Both the position numbers and the translations under genes were made by a program. A stretch of 64,000 nt of DNA from the NCBI GenBank assembly GCA_019096065.1, contig JAGUCH010000001.1, positions 992,001 to 1,056,000 of the forward strand, read 5' to 3'. Below, piece by piece: positions 1 to 11,100 of this stretch; the first letter of the stretch is position 1; the number at the start of each line of letters is the position of its first letter. The notes under the pieces were generated by a model. The model was given only the letters and a program-made list of their open reading frames with translations. It searched no databases and was not told the origin of the DNA. The stretch is from Paracyclopina nana (Eukaryota; Arthropoda; Copepoda; Cyclopoida; Cyclopettidae).

Positions 1-585
1 GCGAGAATTTAAACAGGTCATTGACCCCGCCAGAGAATTTAAACAGGTCATTGACCCCCTGAGCACATGAGGACAAGTAATTTGGCTAGAAAAAAGTTTT
101 TTCCTGGCAGGCCGGCATTAAAGCGCTGAAATGAGGGCGCGCGAGAATTTAAACAGGTCATTGACCCCCTGAGCACATGAGGACAAGTAATTTAGCAAGA
201 AAAAAGTTTTTTCCTGGCGGGCCGGCATTAAAGCGATGAAATGAGGGCGCGCGAGAATTTAAACAGGTCATTGACCCCCTGAGCACATGAGGACAAGAAA
301 TTTGGCTAGAAAAAAGTTTTTTCCTGGCAGGCCGGCATTAAAGCGCTGAAATGAGGGCGCACGAGAATTTAAATAGGTCATTGACCCCCTGAGCACATGA
401 GGACAAGTAATTTGGCAAGAAAAAAGTTTTTTCCTGGCGGGCCGGCATTAAAGCACTGAAATGAGGGTGCGCGAGAATTTAAACAGGTCATTGACCCCCT
501 GAGCACATGAGGACAAGTATTTTAGCAAGAAAAAAATTTTTTCCTGACCAGCCGGTATAAATGCGCTTAAAAGAGGGTGCGCAAG
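1..585. repeat. Tandem repeat, 110-bp unit, about five copies
   Basis: Near-identical units begin at about 31, 141, 251, 361 and 471, preceded by a truncated copy at 1-30. Each starts with gcgagaatttaaacaggtca and ends near atgagggcgc. The spacing is exactly 110 bp. Copies differ by a few substitutions and the last one (471-585) is clearly diverged, as expected for the edge of an array. The array runs off the left edge of the window. No coding sense is apparent. Confidence 0.95.
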
Positions 586-2385
586 GATAGGCAGGGCGCG
601 ATCTGAGTTTTTTGTTGCACTTGCCCAGCTTGGTTGCGGGCGAGCCAATTTCGGGGATTCTGTGCGCTGGATATCTGGCCACTGCCCATTTTGGCTACTC
701 TTGCTGTCATTAGTTACTGTCATTAGCTCTATAAATCCTAAGTTGCATAAGCTACTCTTTATGTTGCGCAAAAAATCTAATCTTCACTCCTTACTGTTAA
801 AAATTCTACTGACCTAAGTTAGGTAATTGCTTTTTTCATTATGCTTTCAAACTAAGAAAAGTTCCTGAATTTCTTGATTAATATTTAAACCAGCTATCAA
901 AAGGCCAAATATTCAGGCCCGAAAAACTTTCAGGCTGGCAATTTTAAAAGTGATTTCTCAAATTTCTTCTGCATCATTTTCCAGGCAAAAGAGTTTCTTT
1001 GAAAAACAAACACTTATGATGATGGGTCGACCGAAGAAAGGAGATTGAATGGCTTCCCGAAAACTACAACAGTCGGAAATTGCCCGCAGAAAAAAGCCAA
1101 GACTCTAAGAAAGCTCAACGAAAAAAAGCAGTTTGATGCGGTTTGCAAAAAAAATATATATAGTTGCACACACAATGAATGCCAATAGGAGATATACACA
1201 CAGAAAAGTTCATAAAATATTGATCAATAGAGCAGCTATGTGCTTTATTGGGCCTCAAGTATAAACAGCTGAGAAGGAGCTTTTTTCATCAATTCTTGTC
1301 AAAAAGTATGCGTGCAAATAAGTTGAAGAATGTACTATTGAAGAATTCTCCTCAGCTAAAGCAAAAAAATAGGCAAATACACTCACTGTAAGAGATGGTG
1401 GGCAAAAACAATGGATTCCAAATCTACTTAGGAAACTGACCCAACAGCAGATAGACAAACACAAAAAGCCTATTGAAACTCAATCTTAATGAGTGCTCAC
1501 TTTTAGAAAGCAACTTTCAGTAAATAATCTGCCTGGATCGCAACTAAAAATCATAACAACCAAAAAGATAACAGGAACCTTAATATAATACACATATGCT
1601 TATTTTTTTAGGTTTTTTTCCATCGCTATAGGAATTTATGCTCTAAAAGTCGTCTCGGATTTTATGCTGAAGCTCCATATTTGTTTGGAATTTTGACCAA
1701 TATTTTGTCCAAATATCAGCCAAATTCCTTTGTAAATTGTAAAATGTTTTGCGGCTCATAGTATAAGTTTAAGCTTAGAAAGGCCGTTCTACTATAGCCC
1801 AATAAAGATGAATGAGAGCCTTGGTTTGGCGGAGCCTTCTTCACCTCTCATTTTCCAGCAACGAAGCGCTAGAAAGCTTCATTCCATCTCTGTCTTCAGC
1901 CATAAGCAGACCACGTCTCATGGGCCCTTTTGTGTATTATTGTTGTAGTAGGTGATAAGACAACCTCAATTATCTGGACTCTAGCCATAAAAAAGAAGCT
2001 GAAGCCATAGCCAAGGGACTAACAAAATCAAGGTAATAACCAAGGTATCACAGCTGATATTTTCACAAAATGTTGGTCAAAATTACAAGAAAATTTTGGC
2101 CACTTATAGAAAACCAAAGACGACATTTTGTGGCAAAATTTCAATTCCGCTCGAAAGAATCCGGAAAGCAAAAATGCAAAATTAAGCTCATGATTTTATG
2201 ATATCATACGGTATTTTGTTAAATATCATTTTCTTAAAATTGTTCATCGGGTATTTGTTTGGATTGATAGCTTTCTAAAAGTGCGAGCCCCTTCAAATTG
2301 AGTTGCCATCGGCTTTTTGAGTTCCACTTTTTGCTGTCGGGGCAGAGATGACAAAATATTGTAACTTGATTTTCTCTACTTACCA
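586..2385. other. Intergenic, no gene recognised
   Basis: AT-rich sequence between the tandem array and the GPCR. I see only short open frames without splice logic or family motifs. A good acceptor (pyrimidine tract then AG at 2384-2385) lies just before the GPCR start codon. A 5' untranslated exon of that gene may therefore lie somewhere in this stretch, but I cannot place it. Confidence 0.5.
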
Positions 2386-2394
2386 GGCGAGGCT

Positions 2395-5300
2395 ATGAAT
2401 GAGTATAATTTAAACGAGGCCGGACTTCCCCCCACAATTCCACCTCCGGTCTGGATCCACAATGTCACATGTTATTCGCCCAGACTTTTGGAGGATCAAT
2501 TCTATCTGCAAAATTCCTTCCCTTCATTTGGCTCCTTTTTGAGGAGCCTCCTTATCGTGACCTCGACAATCGCCATTATCCTCGGAAACTCGCTATTTCT
2601 CATTGTTCTCAACCGGGAAACGTTCTCCTCAAAATGGATCAAGGCTCAGCCAAGGCTCATTTTTTCGGCCCTGGCCTTAAATGACTTGGCCAATGGGCTA
2701 ATTGTCCTCGGTGTGGGAATCTTCCCAGCCATCTTCGAATGCTGGCCTTTCGGAGAGCTCACTTGCCAAGTACAGGTCAGTCTCACTAATTGTTTGTTTA
2801 CTAATAAAACACGCCAAAGTGCTGCGCGGTCAGCTTTTGCGCGAAGCCGCCAAATGTAAACAAAAGCGGCCGCGACTGCCATTTTTTTGACGGGTAACCT
2901 AAATTATGGCGTTAATCTTTAGTACCTTTTATTTGATTCAAGTTTTACGGCCTAAAAGCATATTTTTGTGGCATAAATTGGTTTTAACACCTAAAGTTTA
3001 GGTGTAAGTTAATTTTCAAGAAGTATTTCTTTGTAATAATTTTCAATTTATACTTGAAATGTGGATTTAGGCAAAATTAACAAGCTTTTTATCACTTTTT
3101 GGGCTTAAGTGGAAAAAAACTGGTTAAATTAGGGCTCATTTTTCAGAATGTGAAAACGTTCAAAGAAGCTGGCTTTTTGACATTTCTGTGTTACTTGGCC
3201 AAAATAAATATTTTGCTCAGTTCTGTAATGCGTTGCCTGCTTTCCCATTTCAACGAGCTGACTAATGCCATATTTCCATAATAAAGCCAGCCAAGTGTCA
3301 ACAATCAGAGTAATCCAGCATAATAATGCTCATGATAACCATTTCCGATTCAGCATTTCTCCTAAATGTCTGACAAATTGCTAAACTGCTCCTACATTTT
3401 TTAGGCTTTATTCCGAGGTGCCTTTGCCCAACAAGCTTCTCTCACCATGATTGTATTGGCGATTGAACGGTATTTGGCCTCGGTGCATCCCCTCACATTC
3501 CAAGGCTTTTGCTCCCAAAAGGTGAATTTTTTATTATAATATAGTTCCTCTGCATTTTAAGAGCCTCATCACAGCTACATTTTCTATGCTTGATACATTA
3601 TTATAGAGAATACTATAACAGCAAAGAGGCGCGCCATCTGGAGGCATTTTGAAGCAACACTTGGGAGTTGAAATTATTACTCTACTTTTGCCATGGTACA
3701 TCGAGTTGCTCTTTATAAGGCGCCACTATACAAAAAAGCTGATTTTATAAACTTCAAAGCTATGCAATAATCAAGTATTTAAACTAAAGAGCATTTTTAT
3801 TTTTATTTTATTTTTCTTGGGAACCTTTGAGCTCTGATACGATACAGCATCAATGATTATTATAAATATGACTTAGATCTTTATTTTTTTCAAACTATTG
3901 CATGAAGCACAAATAAGAAACTGTGCTGTTCACTTGTATTCTGTTAACTCCCAAGTGTTGCCCTAGAATCCCGCTAGGGGCGCTTAGTCATTGAAGCTAT
4001 GATGTCTATAGCTAGCAACTTGTTAGTGCAACAAATCCTGAAGTTTCCCACATCAATCCAGAGTAAAACTGCCCTTTTCCTCGTGCACACAGAGGAAGTG
4101 TTTTGCATATGAAATATCCTTTTCTAGGCCTGCATTTTGACTCTGCTCTGCTGCTTATGCTTTTCGGTCACTCTGTATGCCCTCATTGTGATTCCTCCTG
4201 GCGGTTTTCACTTCAATGTAAATGGCATGCTGGTGTGCGAGCCCTACTTCATTTCCAACAACGTATTGGCCTTGGCTGCTTGTCTCCTCTATTTTCCCAC
4301 TACAATGATCTTGATGTATTGTTATGGCACCATCTTCCATTCAGCAAAAGTTCGGGTGCGATATAAAAAGGCAGTTCTGACCTCGCTTCCATTTGTCAGA
4401 GGAGAGGAAAACGCCAACCGGATGGCCAAACAAGTAAGCATAATCCCATTATGCTATATACCAAGAAGCTCCTCTTAATATAGCACAAATAACTTGTAGG
4501 ATATGGCTGTTTTCCTTCTGCGACTAATTATGCTGCGTCATACATGACCAAAACAGAAAAGTTTGTACCCAAATGCCAAACCCAGCTCTGGATTTCAATT
4601 TCACTCGCAAACTTTTCCGGTTTAAGATTATGCTCAATTGGGTGGACTATCAAAATGGATCTGCAGTTAGCACTTTACAATTGTCTACTTCGTTATTCTC
4701 TTGACAAAATCAGAATTTTTAGAATAAAATCAACGCACTGTGAAACTCCAAGCATGCACTAAATGCAGAGTTATCAACGGATTTTGAGGCTTTCGACCAC
4801 CTTTTTGGCCAAAAACGACCACTTTTTCGACCACAATTTTTCAGGCTATTTCAAAAACGACCACTTTTCCGACCACCTACACAAAAATGGCCGAAACTCA
4901 CACAATTAACGCATAAATGTCCTTTTTTTATCTGCAAAGTCTTATTGAGCAATGTTTGTTGTAAAAATATGTCACTTAGGAAAATGTTTACAAGAAATCA
5001 GAAATTTTTTTTTTGATGTCGCATCTCTGAGCATAAAAGTAGCCTTTCTCATGAGAAGCTGTTTCTCATCTAAATCAATCTTTTCAAACAATCAATTTCA
5101 CATTTCTATTAAGACCAATCTTATTTGCTAAGTTTCTATATTTAAGATTGTTACCCAAAGGAAAAATGTGCAATTTTAAATTGGAATTTTGGTCCTTTTT
5201 TGACTAAAAGTGCCTATTTTTAGCTAGTTTTGGTCAGTTTCAAAAACGACCACTTTTCCGACCACCAATTTTTTTTCCGACCAAAGTAAGTCAAAAGCGA

Positions 5301-7814
5301 CCACTTTGGTCGTTTCCGACCACCGTTGATAACTCTGACTAAATGCAACAGCCGCTGTGCGACGCACCGTGCGGCTTGCGACGCACCGTGCGCTTTGCGA
5401 CGCACCGTGCGCTTTGCGACGCACCGTGCGCTTTGCGACGCACCGTGCGCTTTGCGACGCACCGTGCCCTTTGCAACGCACCGTGCGCTTTGCGACGCAC
5501 CGTGCGCTTTGCGACGCACCGTGCCCTTTGCAACGCACCGTGCGCTTTGCGACGCAACGTGCGCTTTACGACGCACCGTGCGCTTTGCGACGCACCGTGC
5601 CATTTGCGACGTGCTTTGCGACGCACTGTGCTATGTTCAGTGCACTGAGCGACGCACTGTGCTATGTTCAGTGCACTGAGCGACGCACTGTGCTATGTTC
5701 AGTGTACTCAACGTGCGCTCGCGACTCACCATGTGCTCACCAAGCACCGTATGCGATTAGCGACTCTTAGTGACGCATGGTGTACTGCGCGATGTGGCGT
5801 GCGCTGTGATTATCAACGCAATGCGACCTTCGTGCGCTGCACAATGAGCCACCCAACGCTTTGTAATGTAGCCCAAACCGTCAACTATGATGCAGCAAAA
5901 CCCTGGGGCAATCTAAAAAAAGCCCCAATATTAATTTCCCAAAGATTGGAGGCCTTTGAAAGCAAGTTCGGAAGTGAATCTAAATTTGCGGTTGCGCAAT
6001 CAACTGGGTTGGAACCTATTGAGTTATTGGCTTGGTTGGTGGGACTGAGGTCTTGTGGATGACATAATCTCCTTTTGACTTTCAGATTGTGGCAGATAAA
6101 AGGATTTGCGACGCCACTTCGCAAACTTCTGCAGCCATTTCCCTGCTTTACATCATCGTTGTCACACCCTGGGCTGTCCAGCAAGTCATCATATCATGCA
6201 CAAGAACAATTGTGAGTTTTTTTATTAGGCCTAGTTAAAAAAGTTGAATTAGTTTTTGGGCTCTTTCCTGCAAGAAACAACGTGGCCTCAAGAGTTAATT
6301 TAGCCCTCTTTTGCTCTTTTGACGTTGTCGACAACAAAGGCTATATTTGAGTCAAGCTTTCTAAACTTTTTTTTTTTGGTAAGGTGACAACCAGAGCACG
6401 TTTCGCCCCACGTGAGAGCAAAAGCTGGAATCACTGTAATTTGGCAGCCTTTTCTCACATTCTTCATTATTACCAGATGCAGACCATTATTGGCTCGTTC
6501 TTTATAGCGCTTTTTGGCAGTTTTATGCATTTCAGCCAGGAAAAAATTCTTAATATCAATATTACCCAGACAGATTCTGTTTTATTGCATCTTTCGTAAT
6601 TTGGCAATTTTACCTTGAATGCTACTATGGAAATTGGCTCTCTAAAAATGTACTAGGCATATAGTGTTTAGAAAGTACGGCCAGCATTAATTTTGCTCTT
6701 GGAGAAAAGTGCACTTCTATACACAGCAAATGTTTGAGTAAATGCAGTTATAAATCTCCTTCTTTTCCCGTGCCCATTTCCTAGGCTCCACCCAACATAG
6801 ATTTTTTCGTCTCATGGATTGCCAACAGCCACCGGTTTTGGACACCCCTCATTTACTGGATGCTGAACGAGCAATTTAGGACCGAGCTCCATTCTTACCT
6901 CTTAAACAAGGTAAAATGTTGCCTCTCAATTTTTACCACATGACTGATGCTACACTTTTCCATCCACAGTGAGCCCTTTGGCATAATTAGGACCCAATCA
7001 GCACTTTTATTTAAATCAAGAAATCATATTTACTTAGCAAAGCTAACCAATTTTCCCAGTGGCCCGATCCTTAGCAGGTTTTTGTATCATTACCAGGTGA
7101 TATTTAATTACACGTTACCTGGTAATGATGATAAAACCTGCTAAGAATCGGGCCTTTAATATGGTAAAATCATCAATTGCACCATGCCTAGCTTTGTTTA
7201 ACGAAAACGAGCATGGGCTTCAGTGTTAGCCATTCAGTGCGGCGCGTTCTAGGTTCGAGTCCCGCCTGTGTAAACAAAGACGTCTTGCCGGGCCACTTCT
7301 TAACGGTTTTCAGCGCTACGTCTCAGGGGCTAAAATTCCACTCCTATAATGGGTTCAATCATGTAAAAAGCTGGTTTTGTGGTGCACGTGAACTCAGCCT
7401 TCGCCCCAAAAAATATCTGTGATTTATGGCTGGCCTCTAATAATAATAATTCTCCTTTTTTCATTCCAGCTTCAATGGAGGCCGCTCTCGAAAACTTGGC
7501 TCGTTCGCAACGGTAGCTCGGCTGCAGCAGAAAATGCAGCAGAAGAAAACGGGCCCAATTCGAACAATTTCTTTGACATCATTGAATCGGCCAAGTTGGA
7601 CAATGATCGGGAGCAGCATTGGGGTGAGATCCTGGAGCGGACTGTGTCCAAGCAGAATTTGATGTCTGTGAACAATGTGCAGAAAAGTAGTAAAAGGCAA
7701 AACAGGCAATTGGCATCGCCCAATTTGTCTCTGGACTCGAGTGGAGAAAGGAGAATTTCCTTAATGGACAGAGAGACAACTGGACAATTAAATGACGACC
7801 TTAACTACGCATAA
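2395..7814 (+). CDS. Orphan rhodopsin-like (class A) G-protein coupled receptor
   Basis: Six coding exons, all phase 0: 2395-2775, 3405-3521, 4128-4433, 6086-6211, 6785-6910 and 7470-7814. They total 1401 bp and encode 466 residues. Visible landmarks are TM1 with the conserved Asn in ILGNSLF, TM2 with LALNDLA, the ECL1/TM3 cysteine in ELTCQVQ, and TM3 ending in IERYLASVHPL, an ERY version of the DRY motif. TM4 and ECL2 carry a second cysteine (LVCEPYF), TM5 has the proline in LLYFPTTM, TM6 reads VVTPWAV, and TM7 reads WTPLIYWML where NPxxY is usual. The roughly 120-residue tail is hydrophilic and Ser/Asn-rich. The fold is clear, but the ligand and subfamily are not; an aminergic-like or orphan arthropod receptor is likely. 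Introns hold a hAT element, minisatellites and a palindrome. The gene converges on foxo. Confidence 0.88.
3625..3990. mobile_element. Short terminal-inverted-repeat element (MITE-like) in GPCR intron 2
   Basis: The left end carries gcaacacttgggagttg. The right end carries aactcccaagtgttgcc followed by a diverged arm ending near ctaggggcgctta. The two ends are inverted copies about 300 bp apart with AT-rich sequence between. Related single arms recur at about 21421-21480 and 31440-31475, where 'cctagcgg' is again followed by the 'ggcaacac(t/c)tgggag' core. This is therefore a dispersed family. Boundaries are approximate and no target duplication was identified. Confidence 0.65.
4766..5337. mobile_element. 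Non-autonomous hAT-type transposon with 8-bp target duplication
   Basis: A 572-bp element starts CAGAGTTATCAACGG and ends CCGTTGATAACTCTG, so the terminal inverted repeats are at least 15 bp. It is flanked on both sides by the same 8 bp, ACTAAATG (4758-4765 and 5338-5345). An 8-bp target duplication and CAGRG-type termini are the known hallmarks of the hAT superfamily. Inside, both arms contain repeats of 'cgaccac', and there is no transposase frame. It sits in GPCR intron 3, directly against a minisatellite. Confidence 0.93.
5346..5615. repeat. 19-bp minisatellite (tgcgacgcaccgtgcgctt)
   Basis: About fourteen head-to-tail copies with few substitutions, beginning immediately after the hAT target duplication. 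The repeat has no stop codon in several frames on both strands. That explains the long Cys/Arg/Ala-rich open frames here, which should not be annotated as genes. Confidence 0.95.
5618..5712. repeat. 31-bp tandem repeat, three copies
   Basis: Copies of gacgcactgtgctatgttca plus cactgagc begin at about 5620, 5651 and 5682 with exact 31-bp spacing. The unit begins with a diverged form of the neighbouring 19-bp repeat (gacgcac), so the two arrays probably share an origin. Confidence 0.9.
7061..7154. repeat. 94-bp palindrome (hairpin) in GPCR intron 5
   Basis: The left arm reads ggcccgatccttagcaggtt and continues through atcattaccaggt. The right arm is its inverse, acctggtaatgat through aacctgctaagaatcgggcc. 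The spacer is about 17 bp. This is consistent with a foldback or MITE remnant. A structured intronic RNA cannot be excluded. Confidence 0.85.
7211..7275 (+). repeat. tRNA-derived repeat fragment (SINE-like)
   Basis: Contains a near-perfect RNA polymerase III B box, GGTTCGAGTCC (7252-7262), at a tRNA-like distance from a weaker A-box-like stretch near 7224-7240. It is followed by cGCCTGtGTAAAC. The same B-box-plus-tail occurs at 60351-60375. The acceptor stem cannot be closed, so it is not a functional tRNA. Confidence 0.55.
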
Positions 7815-7927
7815 ATCCATCACTGTAACTCATACTTATGTGTGTACAAGATATTTTAAAAATACAAATAAGACCTTAAATTACATCCCCACAATACAAA
7901 GTCATGGCTTTTTGCGAGCTTTTCGAG

Positions 7928-7993
7928 ATAGGGGCCGTTAACTGAAAAAGGAACTCTTCTCAGTGTACTTCCTTTTTCAGTTAACGCACCCCT
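7928..7993. repeat. Perfect 16-bp hairpin between convergent genes
   Basis: TTAACTGAAAAAGGAA (7938-7953) and its exact inverse TTCCTTTTTCAGTTAA (7969-7984), with a 15-bp loop and partial extension by ggggc/gcaccccta outside. It lies in the short gap between the 3' ends of the GPCR and foxo. It may be a small foldback element or may influence 3'-end formation. The sequence cannot decide between these. Confidence 0.8.
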
Positions 7994-8070
7994 ACACAGA
8001 GAAGATCCTCAAAAGCCATATTTTGTTTTGTGATGAAGAAGAAACATCAAAATAAGTACTAATTGTGAGC

Positions 8071-8076
8071 TTTATT
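8071..8076 (-). terminator. Candidate poly(A) signal for foxo (AATAAA)
   Basis: AATAAA on the minus strand, 84 bp beyond the foxo stop codon at 8160. It is a sensible distance and the first canonical hexamer downstream. Confidence 0.55.
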
Positions 8077-8159
8077 ACTTTGAGTATGGCTGAAAAAATA
8101 AGAAATGCTTGGTCTACTCTGGACAGTTTTTGGCAAAAAAACAGCAATAAAATAAATAA

Positions 8160-11100
8160 TCAAATTGAGCCCAAACTGAGGGAAGTGGGCGTAGTGGAGA
8201 AAATCATGCTGTCAAACTTGTTGTTCTCAGCAACAGATGCAGCTGCTGCTGCTGAGAAATGGTGCTGAGCCTCAAGCTGAGCCACTGAGAAGAAGTCTTC
8301 TAACTGTTGTTGCTGATTCTGAAGCATGATCTGTTGTTGTTGCTGTTGATGGTCAGCTGACATTTCTTGCTGAGTGGGCTGACTCAGCAAACTGAGCAGC
8401 TGATGCTGATCCACATACCAATCCTCATTATTCCTCAGATTATTTTGAGCTGCAGTTGGCTGTTGCTCTTGCATGGCCATTGAAGAAGAAGACCTAGGCT
8501 CAAGAATCTGGAAAATGACAAAAATATCTTTTACTTTTGCATAATATCTCCCCAGTAGCATGCCTGGAATTCCTGCTGTAATTTGGAGAAAACCACTATT
8601 AAGATGAGGCAATCTAAATTGTCTCTGTAGGCCAACTTTCAGCCAGTATAGAAAAAAGAGGCCTGGCTTTCTTCCAGAACATTCTAATCAATATGAATTT
8701 CTTTTGGGCGAACCTTGATTTTGCTGTCTGTAATTTGGGCTGGTGAGTACATAATGAATCCAGGATTGGGTGCAGGCAAATCTCCCACTTCAGTCTTGAT
8801 CAAGTTGTTGATGTCTTCCAAGTCATCATTGATGCCAGCTATGTCAATGTCCTCCAGGCCCAGCCTTGCTATATTGGTAGCAATTGGGGAGTGGCAGCTG
8901 GAGCCTGAATTTTGAGGCCATGGCTGTGGTGGAGGAGAGAGGGGTCCCAAAGGCTCCAATGTGGCAGTGGAAGAAGCATTGCTGAGTGTCCTCGTCCTCA
9001 AGCATGGACTCATCCGACCTCCACAAGATGAGGCATTCGATAATGTCCTCGGCCTCATCGTAAATTCCGGGCTCTCTGGGTACGATAACGACCCACTTGA
9101 GGCTGTTCGTTGGAGGTCAAGCCGGCTGCTGCTGAAATCATCAAGATTGGTATCACCTATCGATAAGCTCAGCGTTTACGTTATGGCTGATATTTTCTAT
9201 GACTTTTTTACATCAATGCCCAATTTAAAGACATTGCTCTTGGTTTACATGAATTTTCTAGATTCAAACTCGCTTTCTTTGGATCGCAAGAAAATAATTT
9301 CATGATGGATTTATAAGTAATGGCTTAGCCTTTCGCACTTTTTGCATTTAATAGCTAATGTATTTAGAAAGCAGCTTTCGAAATACATTTGTATGCTATT
9401 AATATACAACATTTTATGATATAGGCTACAAAAATAGCGCAACTATGCAAAAAAGTACTAAAGGCCAATGATTCTAATTATTCTGAAATGTTATCTACTA
9501 AACATTATTACAGTTGAATATATTATTTTTTGCTTTAAAAATGATAGGCCATCAACGACATATTTTTTTGAAGACGCAACTAAGCTAATTTTTCTCAAAC
9601 AAATCCGGATGAATCACAAACAATTTCTTTGAATTGGGCATTGCTGTAAAAAATCGAGCGAAAATTTCAGTCATGCAATCAACATCATGGACACAAATGT
9701 ACCCTGATGTCACCGATGAACGAGCTGAGCCAAAGGAGTCCCTCCGTTTCATCAATGCAGAAGATGGCCTCCGTTTGTCAATTTGTGGAGCTGCTCTCGA
9801 TGCGGATTCCAATGTATTGGCTCGTTTCCTATAGTGTCCATAGTGGTGAACATGGCAATGCTTGACACTGCTGCTCGCCACTGAGCTCTTCACCACCTCA
9901 GGATTCATCATCCACCAACTGGACTTGCCTTGGCCCTCATTTTGAACTCTCTTGAATCGACTGTGTAGGGACAAGTTGTGACGAATTGAATTCTGAAAAA
10001 TGGGAGCACAATAAGCTCTGCTTTCACATTTTGCCACAAAGGCAAAAAGTCATAGAACATAGTTTTTGCAGGCAAAAAACTTATTGCTCATTGTGCAGAC
10101 TTTTTTGGGCATGTGCCAAAGAACAATTGTACTTGCAAATTTCATACTGTGTTGTCAACTACATTTCATACAGTGTGAAATAGTCAGTTTTCATGAATGA
10201 GCCTTTCTCAATTCCCCAATTCATTCATGCTTTCTAATGGATGTCTCCTTTTATAGTAGTATCAACTTTAGCTTGCTTTTTGCCCCCATGGGCTCTGCAA
10301 ATTGAGCCTTTCAGATGAAAGTGGCAATTATCCTAAAAATAAAACCACGAAATCAACCTGTTTTGAGACTCAACTCAAAAAATTTAATTTCCACATTCAC
10401 ACAATGAAAAAAGGCTATGAAAAAAAGCTTGAAAAATCGTTCCCTAAAGACTATTTCTTCAACCTTTCAAATATGGTAAAATGAGTATTAAAATGTCATA
10501 TAATAAATTAGATAAGCAAAAGGTTGATCAAAAAGCTGTTTTCAAAGATCACACATTGAACCATGGCCAAGAGAGAAAGCCACTGAAGGTGAAAAATCCC
10601 ATAAGTTTGCCTACAAAGCTAAAGAATTTGTAATGAGTTCACCAGAATGAATTAAAATTGACCCTGGTTTTTCTTGGCACCTCTTGCAAAAGCATCTCAA
10701 AGTTGCTTCATAAATGTGTAAAGAAAGACCTACAAACTTCCCTTGAGATCAATTTCTAGAACAAGAACTGGTTTTTCCTCTATGAAAACTGCAGTTCCAC
10801 AGAAAATCCACTTATTACTTAAAATCAAGTTTTCTTTGTTTGACTTGTAGTCCTACTTTCAATTTGCCACTTTTTTGCCATAAAAAATCTTGGTACATCA
10901 TGGTATAATAATTTCCTGCCATGTTTACTTATGGGTTATGTTGCATGGGAAAGTTACACAATATCATAATGAAAATCCCAAAATAGGCCATATCTTGTGT
11001 AATATGTTTTCTTTGACCTTTTGGGTAGCCTGATATCAGCCTTATTTTATCTGGCCTTGTAAAATGCACTTTTCCCAATTTTTTAAGCTAAAAAATACAC

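Noticed and set aside
448-771. 107-residue open frame overlapping the last satellite unit
   Set aside because: Half of it is satellite sequence on the reverse strand, with no signal, domain or splice evidence.
5220-5770. Several overlapping Cys/Arg/Ala-rich open frames on both strands
   Set aside because: They are produced by the 19-bp and 31-bp tandem repeats, which lack stops in many frames. There is no splice logic or conserved motif.
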